DNA of 49,982 nt from Fusibacter sp. 3D3 (lineage in GTDB: Bacteria; Bacillota; Clostridia; Peptostreptococcales; Acidaminobacteraceae): assembly GCF_001748365.1 (NCBI RefSeq), contig NZ_BDHH01000002.1, forward strand, positions 1-49,982, in the 5' to 3' direction. Positions 35,189 to 43,434 of the stretch are shown here, piece by piece (within the stretch, counting starts at the first letter, position 1; the number at the start of each line of letters is the position of its first letter). A program made the position numbers and the translations under genes. The notes beneath the pieces are model-generated. The model did not search any database, had not been told where the DNA came from, and saw only the letters and a program-made list of their open reading frames with translations.

Positions 35189-35238
35189 TTGACAACAATT
35201 TATTTCGAGTGTAAAATAGTTGCATCCACAACTATTTT
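35189..35238 (+). promoter_or_regulatory. marR-MATE promoter with 10-bp inverted repeat
   Basis: TTGACA (35189-35194), 17-base spacer, TAAAAT (35212-35217). AAAATAGTTG (35213-35222) and CAACTATTTT (35229-35238) form a perfect inverted repeat over the -10 and start site, the usual place for MarR autorepression. Confidence 0.75.
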
Positions 35239-35259
35239 TAATTGGGAGGCAAATCCATT

Positions 35260-35736
35260 ATGAAGGCTCTTAGAAAGACCATCATTGATGACACCGACAT
35301 TGGAAAATATCTATCTATGCTTTATAGACACAATCGCATTTTCATAGATCAACACTTGACTGATCCGAATTTTGGAAGTGGCCAGCATACATTTCTTTTT
35401 TACTTAAAAACCCATGATGGTTCAACACAAGAAGAAATCAGTAGAGCACTTGGTATTGATAAAGCGAGCACAGCTAGAGCAATTCAAAAGCTTGAGTCTC
35501 ACGGATTTGTTATAAGGCACTCCGATTTGGAGGATCGGCGCGTTAATCATGTTTCTATCACTGAAAAAGGTGATGCACTTTATTCAGAACTCAAAAGCAT
35601 TTCAAACCAATGGAAATCTATAATTTTGGAATCCTTTTCAGAACAGGAAATCACTTTATTGGAATCCTCTTTAAAAAAACTCGCTCAAAATTCAATACTC
35701 TATCGAAATAAGAAAGAAGGTCAAAATGACAAATGA
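35260..35736 (+). CDS. MarR family regulator
   Basis: This 158-aa regulator has a winged helix with STQEEISRALGIDKASTARAIQKLESHGFVIRHSDLEDRRVNHVSIT at about residues 53-100, ending in the MarR wing motif D-x-R. GGGAGG lies 10 bases before ATG 35260; the TTG at 35242 in frame is part of that site. The 3' end overlaps the MATE gene by 11 bases, so the two are co-expressed. It probably represses the operon through the inverted repeat over the promoter, with release by a drug-like ligand. Confidence 0.93.
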   Translation: MKALRKTIIDDTDIGKYLSMLYRHNRIFIDQHLTDPNFGSGQHTFLFYLKTHDGSTQEEISRALGIDKASTARAIQKLESHGFVIRHSDLEDRRVNHVSITEKGDALYSELKSISNQWKSIILESFSEQEITLLESSLKKLAQNSILYRNKKEGQNDK

Positions 35737-37087
35737 AGCAACTCTTAACCCCCTAAAAACCGAACCCATAGGCAAACTCTTGCTCAAGTTCTCGATTCCC
35801 GCCATTGTGGGCATGATGGTCAATGCGCTCTATAATGTAGTGGATCGAATATACATCGGTTGGATTGGTCCCCTTGCCATGACTGGTATTGGTCTTAATT
35901 TACCCTTTATGACCCTATTAATGGCTTTTAGTATGCTCATCGGTATCGGCGGTGCGGCCATTATCTCCATACGACTTGGCGAAGGCAACCATGATGGTGC
36001 TGAAAAAATACTTGGGAATGCCTTTACATTATTAATCCTCATTATGGCCGTTGTTGGCATTATCGGTTTAAGTTTCAAAACACCTCTACTCTATTTATTT
36101 GGCGCAAGTGATGACACCATTGGATTTGCAAACGCTTATATTACAATTATTCTTTTTGGCGCTATTTTTCAAGGACTCGGTTTTGGACTTAACAACATCA
36201 TTAGAGCTGAAGGTAATCCTAAAATTGCTATGTACACCATGCTCCTCGGTGCAATCGCCAATATTGTGTTAGACCCTATTTTCATTTTTGTGTTTAAAAT
36301 GGGGATTGCTGGCGCTGCACTTGCAACGATTCTCTCGCAATTAATATCAGCTATTTGGGTTTTATACCATTTTCTTTCAGGTAGAAGCAAATTGGTTTTA
36401 AAGCGCCAAAATTTAAAATTAGATTTTGCAATCATCAAGAGTATTTTTAGCATTGGTATGTCTCCTTTCTTTATGCAAGTTGCAGCCAGTATTGTGACGA
36501 TTGTCTCCAATAATGCCTTAAAAAATACGGGCGGCGATATTGCCATCGGTGCTATGACAGTCATCAATGCCATTGTCATCGTTTTCTTAATGCCGATTTT
36601 TGGTCTCAATCAAGGTTCTCAACCTATTATTGGATTTAACTATGGTGCAAAACAGTATGATCGTGTGAAACAAACTCTAAAATTAGCCATCTATGCTGCA
36701 ACAGCCATCTGTTTAGTCGCTTTTATTGCCACACAGTTTTTTACAGTCTACCTGATTCAAATTTTCAATAGAGATCCTGAACTGGTATCTGTTGCCACGT
36801 CAGGGATGAAAATATTCTTGTGCATGGTGCCCTTTATAGGGTTCCAGGTGATCAGTTCAAATTACTTTCAAGCGGTTGGAAAAGCCCCGAAAGCAATGTT
36901 TTTGAGCCTACTCAGACAAGTGATTATCCTAATTCCAATGCTTGTGATCATGCCTAGATTTTTTGGTTTAACAGGTGTTTGGATGGCTGGTCCAATCGCA
37001 GATCTCAGCGCCACTGTGGTCACTGCCATCTTTATCTTTAATGAACTTAGCCATTTGGATGATTCGCATCAGCTGGAAATGGCTTAG
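35726..37087 (+). CDS. MATE family efflux transporter
   Basis: This 453-aa exporter has 12 membrane segments in two similar halves, each beginning with the family pattern (SIPAIVGMMVNALYNVVDRIYIG near residue 25 and SIGMSPFFMQVAASIVTIV near 240), and QPIIGFNYGAK near 300. Members export cationic drugs or metabolites using Na+ or H+. It is translationally coupled to the MarR gene and followed by a strong terminator. Substrate is unknown. Confidence 0.94.
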   Translation: MTNEATLNPLKTEPIGKLLLKFSIPAIVGMMVNALYNVVDRIYIGWIGPLAMTGIGLNLPFMTLLMAFSMLIGIGGAAIISIRLGEGNHDGAEKILGNAFTLLILIMAVVGIIGLSFKTPLLYLFGASDDTIGFANAYITIILFGAIFQGLGFGLNNIIRAEGNPKIAMYTMLLGAIANIVLDPIFIFVFKMGIAGAALATILSQLISAIWVLYHFLSGRSKLVLKRQNLKLDFAIIKSIFSIGMSPFFMQVAASIVTIVSNNALKNTGGDIAIGAMTVINAIVIVFLMPIFGLNQGSQPIIGFNYGAKQYDRVKQTLKLAIYAATAICLVAFIATQFFTVYLIQIFNRDPELVSVATSGMKIFLCMVPFIGFQVISSNYFQAVGKAPKAMFLSLLRQVIILIPMLVIMPRFFGLTGVWMAGPIADLSATVVTAIFIFNELSHLDDSHQLEMA

Positions 37088-37119
37088 AAAAAACCGGGCA
37101 GAAACTCATACTCAATATA

Positions 37120-37160
37120 AAATGGCGCCATACGAATATTCGCTTCGTATGACGCCATTT
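37120..37160 (+). terminator. terminator of the marR-MATE operon
   Basis: AAATGGCGCCATACGAA pairs with TTCGTATGACGCCATTT (one mismatch) around TATTCGC and runs into TTT. Confidence 0.8.
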
Positions 37161-37240
37161 TTTAAATTAAAACTCATTGGTTAGTGTGTCGAAAGTCAGT
37201 TTCGCATGAACCCTCATTTGTTCCTATTAGACTAAGACCT

Positions 37241-37687
37241 TCACCTTTCTAAAAGCCCCTTAAAAGCGCTAACAAACGCTTCATCATCCGCCTTTAAGCG
37301 CTTCTTAAACTTTGTATACTTGCCCCTCTGCATCCTAGCCAATCGACTTACATGCCTTTGATCTAAAATCAAATCTATGTTATCTTGAGTTATCAACCGT
37401 CCATTTTGGTTGATGGCTTGTCCTCGCTTTGAAAGCACCAGAGCTGCAAGACCGTAATCTTGAGTAATGACGATGTCATGGGCCATCATATGATTGACGA
37501 TATAAAAATCAGCCGCATCTCTGGATAGATCCACTGTAATAATCTCTGCGTAGTCATCTTCAATAACTACTGCATGATTTTTCACAACCGTGATGCGATA
37601 GCCTTCTTTTTGGGCCATCTCTATCGCTATTTTCACCACGGGACAGCCATCTGCATCAACCCATATCCTCGGTTTATTCGGGCTCAT
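37241..37687 (-). CDS. YaiI/YqxD family PIN-like protein (UPF0178)
   Basis: This 148-aa protein is conserved in bacteria and has a PIN-like nuclease fold; its physiological role is unclear. It begins with IWVDADGCPVVK (D11, D13), then NHAVVIEDD, DIVITQDYGLAALVL and GKYTKFKKRLK. It overlaps the NYN-domain gene by 14 bases, indicating coupled translation of two nuclease-fold proteins. Confidence 0.92.
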   Translation of the reverse strand: MSPNKPRIWVDADGCPVVKIAIEMAQKEGYRITVVKNHAVVIEDDYAEIITVDLSRDAADFYIVNHMMAHDIVITQDYGLAALVLSKRGQAINQNGRLITQDNIDLILDQRHVSRLARMQRGKYTKFKKRLKADDEAFVSAFKGLLER

Positions 37688-38603
37688 TTGAAGGACTCAC
37701 TTCTCTTTTAGGCATTTCCTTCTTAGGGGCTTTCTTTCTAGCGGGCCGCTTCTTTTTAGCAGGTGGTATTTTAGGTTTTTCACTCTCTTTTTTAAGACGC
37801 ACCCACATGGACTTGCTATTGCCCTTCGTATGAATATCTAAGAAATCAAATTTTCTCAAAAATCGGGATAACTTCGGATCTCCATAATTTCTCACATCAA
37901 AATCTGGATACCTTTTTACAAGACGGTTCCCAAGTTCACCCATATTCATGCTTTGATCATCTTCATCGATCTCGTTGAGCATTTTAAGAATAGCCGCTTT
38001 AATAACGCTAAGTTCCGTCATGTTCTTCTCATTGTCGTTCGCCTTGCCGTTTGACGCATTTAAATCTCCCGTGCGTATGCCTTGACGTCCAGCAATTTCC
38101 ATGGCTAAGGCCTCTTCAACACTGAGCTCATTGGCGTTCAAGTCTGCTTCAACGGTTTTCTTTTCAGAAGCTTGAAGTACTTCAAGGTATTTAAATTGAT
38201 TACATGAGGCTATAAAAGGTTTAGGCGTCTTTTTTTCACCCATTCCAAGGACAAACATCCCCGATTCTCTCAACCTCGAAGATAATTTTGTAAAATCGCT
38301 ATCACTGGATACGATACAAAAACCTTCTACCTTGCCAGAATAAAGAATATCCATGGCATCTATAATCATCGCTGAATCCGTGGCATTTTTACCGCTGGTA
38401 TAGCCGTACTGTTGAATTGGCGTAATTGAATTTTCAAGCAGCACATCTTTCCACGAACCTGAAGTGCTCTTTGTCCAATCCCCATAAATGCGTTTATAAG
38501 TGGCCACACCATAATTCGGAATTTCATCCAACACACTTGAAATGTACTTTGCAGATATGTTATCTGCGTCTATAAGCACCGCAAACCTTTTTTCTTCTAA
38601 CAT
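37674..38603 (-). CDS. NYN domain protein with LOTUS (OST-HTH) domain
   Basis: This 309-aa protein starts with a NYN (LabA/DUF88) PIN-like RNase domain at about residues 5-140: VLIDADNIS with D12 and D14, KNATDSAMIIDAMD, and VSSDSDFTKL. A LOTUS/OST-HTH domain follows at about 195-270 (VIKAAILKMLNEIDEDD, LVKRYPDFDVRNYGDPKLSRFL); such domains bind RNA. The tail is strongly basic (KKKRPARKKAPKK), also suggesting RNA contact. GGGGG lies before ATG 38603. An RNA-cleaving or RNA-surveillance role is inferred. It is coupled to YaiI. Confidence 0.88.
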   Translation of the reverse strand: MLEEKRFAVLIDADNISAKYISSVLDEIPNYGVATYKRIYGDWTKSTSGSWKDVLLENSITPIQQYGYTSGKNATDSAMIIDAMDILYSGKVEGFCIVSSDSDFTKLSSRLRESGMFVLGMGEKKTPKPFIASCNQFKYLEVLQASEKKTVEADLNANELSVEEALAMEIAGRQGIRTGDLNASNGKANDNEKNMTELSVIKAAILKMLNEIDEDDQSMNMGELGNRLVKRYPDFDVRNYGDPKLSRFLRKFDFLDIHTKGNSKSMWVRLKKESEKPKIPPAKKKRPARKKAPKKEMPKREVSPSNEPE

Positions 38604-38631
38604 ATGACCCCCAGTATTTTAAATTTAAGTT

Positions 38632-39474
38632 TCACGCTATTTTTATATCGTCCGTTTCCGAAAACGCAGTAAGAATCTCCTGCCAAATAAGATTTTCAGT
38701 CATTCGTGCTTGTCTAGGTTCACACAAATATCGAATGGTAAGATACAAATAACCTTCTTTCACACGAATTAACACGATCGGTGTTAAATTGGTATAGTGG
38801 AGCATATAACGTTTGGACGCTTCAATTACATTTTCTTCGGCTTCTTTAGAAAGGTGAAGTGTATGATGATTGATGATCTCTTCTAGTTTTTGTTTTGCCA
38901 TATTCCAGGGACTATCCAGTGTGAGCCTGACCTCAAGTTCGTTCCAAATATACACAAATCCCTTATTGGCATTCGAAATACCATGTATAAAGAGAAAATT
39001 GTTGGGGAAGTGAACAATCCGCCCAGTACTTTGCTGACTGTGCTCAGGTGTTGAAACTTCCATAAGCACGGTTTGAAACACCTTGATATCGATGACATCT
39101 CCAACGATGTTGTTGACCGTTACGCGATCACCTACCTCAAAAGGCTTTTGAAATATAATGATAAGCCATGCAGCCATATTTGTAAACAATTCTCTAAGCG
39201 ATATGGCAATCCCTGCTGATATGAACCCTACATATGTAGCTAAATCCAACTTGGATTCGGACCAGATTAAAACAATCACCACAAATAAAATCCCCGTATT
39301 AAAATAGGAAAGTCTTTTTCGTGTCGTGTAATAAACACTATTCGTCTTAATGGTTTTAAATAGAATTTTACCCATGAGCCTGATCAAGATAAAATTCAGT
39401 AGCAATAAGCCACCTGAAACCAACATTTTTCGTACGATTACATTGCCCTCTAAAAAAATCAAAATCTCATTCAT
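38632..39474 (-). CDS. MscS-family mechanosensitive channel
   Basis: This protein of about 280 residues has three N-terminal membrane segments, the pore-lining helix region GFISAGIAISLRELFTNMAAW near residues 88-110, and the conserved beta domain FEVGDRVTVNNIVGDVIDI near 117-135. Channels of this family open under membrane tension and release solutes on osmotic downshock. I prefer ATG 39474; the frame also has GTG at 39480. The ribosome site is weak (AGGCG). It may share a transcript with the downstream NYN and YaiI genes, 28 bases away. Confidence 0.92.
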   Translation of the reverse strand: MNEILIFLEGNVIVRKMLVSGGLLLLNFILIRLMGKILFKTIKTNSVYYTTRKRLSYFNTGILFVVIVLIWSESKLDLATYVGFISAGIAISLRELFTNMAAWLIIIFQKPFEVGDRVTVNNIVGDVIDIKVFQTVLMEVSTPEHSQQSTGRIVHFPNNFLFIHGISNANKGFVYIWNELEVRLTLDSPWNMAKQKLEEIINHHTLHLSKEAEENVIEASKRYMLHYTNLTPIVLIRVKEGYLYLTIRYLCEPRQARMTENLIWQEILTAFSETDDIKIA

Positions 39475-39614
39475 GCACACGCCTACGCTTCATTAAATTT
39501 TATACGCCATACACTTCCATTGTAACAGTGCTTATATCCTATTTTAACAGATTTATAACATTTTTAGATGTAAAAAATAAAATAAGTATGCTCAAAATTT
39601 ATTTGCACACCCAC

Positions 39615-39649
39615 AAAAAAACTCAAGGTTTTTTGAACCCTGAGTTTTT
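39615..39649. terminator. terminator of the ECF/ABC/MATE operon
   Basis: AAAAACTCAAGGTT pairs with AACCCTGAGTTTTT (one mismatch) around TTTTG, with A/T runs on both sides. On the minus strand it ends the operon 42 bases past the MATE stop. Confidence 0.75.
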
Positions 39650-39690
39650 AAGTTTCTGATTTTTAAATAAAGCCTAAAAATGGCATCCTT

Positions 39691-41070
39691 TTAAGCCACT
39701 TCATCCAGAATCATTGCCTTCTCTCTATATTTTTGAAAGTCCTTTCTCATCGCCCAAAATACAAATCCAATAACCAGAATATCAATTGCTGCTGATCCAT
39801 AGTACACGCCCTTTATTCCTATATATCTTGGAATAACAAGCATCACGGGGACATAGAGCAAAAGTTGCCGCGCGATCCCAATAACCGCTGCTGGTGCGCC
39901 TTTTTCTGTTGCTGGGAAATAAGTCATCGCCATAAAGATAACTGGCAGAAACGGAACCACACTCATAAAAACTCTAAAGTGTTCTATATTTTCACTGGTA
40001 AATAACGTGTTTGGAAGCATCATATTTAAAATCCCCCACGGATTGATCATTAAGAAGAACCAAAAGGGCAACAAAATACCAACAGCACTGATTGTAAAAG
40101 ATTTAAACGCATAAATGACGCGTTCATATTGCTTCGCACCGTAATTAATGCCAATTACAGGCTGTAGTGCTCTCATCAGCCCGAAGATAGGGGTTAATAA
40201 AAATGTGAATATGCGGTATAAAACGCCATAAAAAGCAACATCCATAATCGTTCCATAACGCGACAAAGCATTAAACACAACAAAGGCTTGTACCAAACTC
40301 ATAACGGACATAATCAAGGACGATGCGCCAAGAGAAAAGATAGTCTTTAACCTTTTAGCATCTGCTTTAAAACTAAATGGACTCGAATGAAAAGAGGCCT
40401 TACCTTTAGAAAAATAAAGTAACCCTATCAGCGTATAGACAAACATCCCCAGATTGGTCCCCCACGCTGCTCCCCCAACGCCCATTTGAAGACGAACCAC
40501 TAGAATATAATTGGCAATAATATTAGTGACAAGACCCGCACCCATCATAACTGCTGCAGATTTCATTTTGCCCTCTGCGCGAACAATCATATTAATCGCA
40601 AGCCCATAAATCCAGAAAACCGCACCCATCGCTGTGATTTGAAAATAAGTTGTCCCCTGTTTAAGGGCATCATCATATCCGCCCATCCACTGAATCATTG
40701 TGCGTGCAAAAATCACGCCCAAAATCATATAAACTATACTCGTCCCCAACGTCATCACATTGACATTCCCAAGTAGTTTTTTTTGAGTCTCATTGTCACC
40801 AGCACCTATGGCAATGCTCAAGACTGAACCTGCCCCAACGCCTATTAAAGAACCGATTCCCAACGGGATTTGAGAGAGTGGATAAGCTAGTGAAACCCCT
40901 GCTAAAGCAGTCTCCCCTACAAATCGCCCCACAAAGAAAGCGTCAAAAACACTATTGAGCCCGTACAAAACCATAGCCAGTACAGCGGGCCACGAGAGCT
41001 CAAAGATCACTCGCCCCATCGGCGCATTTAATATTTTTTGTTTCTGCTCACTGTGTGTAGAATTTTCCAT
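39691..41070 (-). CDS. MATE family efflux transporter in iron-type transport operon
   Basis: This 459-aa MATE protein has 12 membrane segments (LSWPAVLAMVLYGLNSVFDAFFVG near residue 30; RALQPVIGINYGAKQYERV near 300). It is the last gene of a six-gene operon, 12 bases after the S-component gene. Its presence with uptake genes suggests export of a chelator, a heme breakdown product or excess substrate. This is inferred from context. A terminator follows. Confidence 0.93.
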   Translation of the reverse strand: MENSTHSEQKQKILNAPMGRVIFELSWPAVLAMVLYGLNSVFDAFFVGRFVGETALAGVSLAYPLSQIPLGIGSLIGVGAGSVLSIAIGAGDNETQKKLLGNVNVMTLGTSIVYMILGVIFARTMIQWMGGYDDALKQGTTYFQITAMGAVFWIYGLAINMIVRAEGKMKSAAVMMGAGLVTNIIANYILVVRLQMGVGGAAWGTNLGMFVYTLIGLLYFSKGKASFHSSPFSFKADAKRLKTIFSLGASSLIMSVMSLVQAFVVFNALSRYGTIMDVAFYGVLYRIFTFLLTPIFGLMRALQPVIGINYGAKQYERVIYAFKSFTISAVGILLPFWFFLMINPWGILNMMLPNTLFTSENIEHFRVFMSVVPFLPVIFMAMTYFPATEKGAPAAVIGIARQLLLYVPVMLVIPRYIGIKGVYYGSAAIDILVIGFVFWAMRKDFQKYREKAMILDEVA

Positions 41071-41082
41071 TTCACCACCCCC

Positions 41083-41691
41083 TTAGACGATTCCCGCTTT
41101 TTTAAAATGTTTATTTAATAGGCGTTTGCCCAACAGCATACCGAATACACCCCCAGCAAAAGATATCACCAGAATCACAATACTCATTGGTCCTTCGATA
41201 AATTGAATCATCGGATCTAAGAATGCAGGATCAACACCTCTTGATATAAAATCGTTTCTGAAGCTTTCTGCAAAGATCACAACAGGTATCACATTGCCAA
41301 GGGCTTGCCCTGTGATCATAATGCCAAACCCCAAGGCGATGGATTTAAAATGACTATATCGTGTGGGCATACAAATCAAATCTGCAATAACTGCTGATAA
41401 TAATGTGGTTATAAACCAAGGTAAATAGCCGCCTCCTGTAAATTGAAATAACACCATTACAATGATCGTACTTATCGTAAATACACCTTTTTTGGGAATT
41501 TTACTAATCAACAATAAATAAATTATACCGCCGACGATGCCGTTAATCGCCGGTGAAAATATATGCACCACAGGACTTGCCATGGCTGTGACCATGGCAA
41601 TCACCATGTAAACTGCGAAAAATACTGCTGATAACACACCTATGAGTATAAAATCTTTGATTTGAAACAGCTCGCTTTTTTGTTGCTTCAT
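41083..41691 (-). CDS. MptD-type ECF transporter substrate-binding (S) component
   Basis: This 202-aa membrane protein has five or six hydrophobic segments and the pattern of the MptD/Trep_Strep S components (FILIGVLSAVFFAVYMVIAMV, FTGGGYLPWFITTLLSAVIADLI). S components capture a substrate and dock to EcfT/EcfA. Here both energising parts are encoded upstream in the same operon. The substrate for this family is unproven; the Fur-like boxes suggest an iron-related ligand. AGGAGG precedes the ATG. Confidence 0.85.
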   Translation of the reverse strand: MKQQKSELFQIKDFILIGVLSAVFFAVYMVIAMVTAMASPVVHIFSPAINGIVGGIIYLLLISKIPKKGVFTISTIIVMVLFQFTGGGYLPWFITTLLSAVIADLICMPTRYSHFKSIALGFGIMITGQALGNVIPVVIFAESFRNDFISRGVDPAFLDPMIQFIEGPMSIVILVISFAGGVFGMLLGKRLLNKHFKKAGIV

Positions 41692-41700
41692 TTGTGCCTC

Positions 41701-43434
41701 CTATTGATATTGGTATTGTGCTTTTAGCATAGATGAAAATAGACCTTGTTTCGCTTTTAATTCTAATGGTTTTCCTGACTCTGCAATAACGCCCTCTTTG
41801 ACCACTATAATTTTATCAGCTCCCAAAACCGTCCTCATACGATGTGCGATAATCAAAACCGTTTTATTTTTCACTAAAACGCTAAATGCACTTTGTATTT
41901 TACTTTCGTTTTCCGCATCTAAAGAGGCTGTTGCTTCATCGAGCAAAATAATCGGAGCATCTTTGAGTATAGCTCTTGCTATGGAAATACGCTGTCTTTC
42001 ACCACCAGATAACTTTTCGCCGTTTTCCCCTATAAGCGTACCGTATCCCTGTGGCAGGTTATGAATAAAGTCCTCGCATTGTGCAAGTTGTGCTGCTCTT
42101 ATAACCTCTTCATCCGTTGCATTTTTCTTGCCCACACGAATATTTTCCATAACACTTGAATTAAAAAGCGTCACATCCTGAAAAACAATGGCATAATAAT
42201 TTAATAGGGTTTCTGGGTCAATCTTAGAAATATCTTCTCCACCTAAAGTAATCATGCCTTTGTTGATGTCCCAAAATCTTGCCGATAGTTTGGCTATGGT
42301 GCTTTTCCCACCTCCAGAAGGTCCCACAAGAGCAGTCACATCGTTTTGCTTTGCGATAAAATTCACATTTTTTAGCGTCTGAACACCATCTTGATATGAG
42401 AAATCCACATTTTTAAATTCAATATCAAAATTTTTCGGATGAAACTCAGTGAGCCCTTCTTGTCTTGGCATCTGATCCATCTCTTTCATTCGATCGATAC
42501 GCACATCAAGATATAAAAGCAACGCAAAATTATTCATTGCATCCATGATTGGATTATAAATTCTCGCTGTCACCACAAGGAAAACCAAGTAGGTAAAAAC
42601 ACTGATTGAACCCATTTTTAACAAATATGCCCCATATAATATAACACTTGGGAGACCAAGCTTTAAGAAAACATACGAAAGGTTTATAAAAGCACCTATT
42701 AAAAGTTCCCCACTAATCATAAATTTTTCAAGCTGATCAAGTTCAGCGTTTAATGTTTTTGAAAAGTCATTTTCTTTATTATAGGATTTAATTTCGTTTG
42801 CTAAATCAATCCCTTCTTGAATTTTATCCGAAATATCTCTTTTAATATGATAAAATTTACCATGCATACTTTTTTGATATTTTTTAGACAAATAAAAGAT
42901 CAATATTGCAACTGGAACCACCCAAAAAACTGCTAATGATAGCTGCCAATTATAAAAGAACATCATCACCCCCATAATAAGAACAGTTGTAACCGCTGCG
43001 TATATTTGAGGAACCGCATGAGAAAAAAGCATTTCAATCTGCGTGGCATCATCCATAATCGTTGCACTTAAGTCTGCAATATCGCTTTTACCAAAGTAAG
43101 CCATTGGTAATTTTCTAAGCGTTTCTGCCAAACTGATGCGTCTCTTCGCGCTCTCTTCATAAATTTTAGTATAGGTTGAATTGTACTGAAAATATGAAAT
43201 AGTCAACATTATCAAAAATAAAACAACCGATATAGCCACATAGGATACAATACGCGTTTGAGAAATATTTGAAGCATCATAAATTGTCGCCATGTACGCC
43301 TCTAAGAATTTAAACCCTAGAATCACTGGGGCCATGAAACTGATATGCATGATTACAGTCCATATAATCCCATAATAAAGGTCTCTAGCACCTTTTTCAG
43401 ACATTGCATATTTATTTTGAAAAAAATTAAGCAC
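41701..43434 (-). CDS. ABC half-transporter, ATPase/permease, second of pair
   Basis: This protein of about 577 residues has six membrane helices followed by a nucleotide-binding domain with Walker A GPSGGGKST, signature LSGGERQRISIARAI and Walker B IILLDEATASLD. The frame can be extended through six ATG codons, but AAGGAGGA lies 5 bases before GTG 43434 (MLNFFQNKYAM), which I take as the start; it overlaps the preceding stop. With its partner it forms a heterodimer like YbtP/YbtQ or IrtA/IrtB, exporter-shaped ABC proteins that import siderophores. Confidence 0.92.
   Translation of the reverse strand: MLNFFQNKYAMSEKGARDLYYGIIWTVIMHISFMAPVILGFKFLEAYMATIYDASNISQTRIVSYVAISVVLFLIMLTISYFQYNSTYTKIYEESAKRRISLAETLRKLPMAYFGKSDIADLSATIMDDATQIEMLFSHAVPQIYAAVTTVLIMGVMMFFYNWQLSLAVFWVVPVAILIFYLSKKYQKSMHGKFYHIKRDISDKIQEGIDLANEIKSYNKENDFSKTLNAELDQLEKFMISGELLIGAFINLSYVFLKLGLPSVILYGAYLLKMGSISVFTYLVFLVVTARIYNPIMDAMNNFALLLYLDVRIDRMKEMDQMPRQEGLTEFHPKNFDIEFKNVDFSYQDGVQTLKNVNFIAKQNDVTALVGPSGGGKSTIAKLSARFWDINKGMITLGGEDISKIDPETLLNYYAIVFQDVTLFNSSVMENIRVGKKNATDEEVIRAAQLAQCEDFIHNLPQGYGTLIGENGEKLSGGERQRISIARAILKDAPIILLDEATASLDAENESKIQSAFSVLVKNKTVLIIAHRMRTVLGADKIIVVKEGVIAESGKPLELKAKQGLFSSMLKAQYQYQ

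Noticed and set aside
36169-36609. 146-codon minus-strand frame
   Set aside because: Antisense to the MATE gene, without ribosome site.
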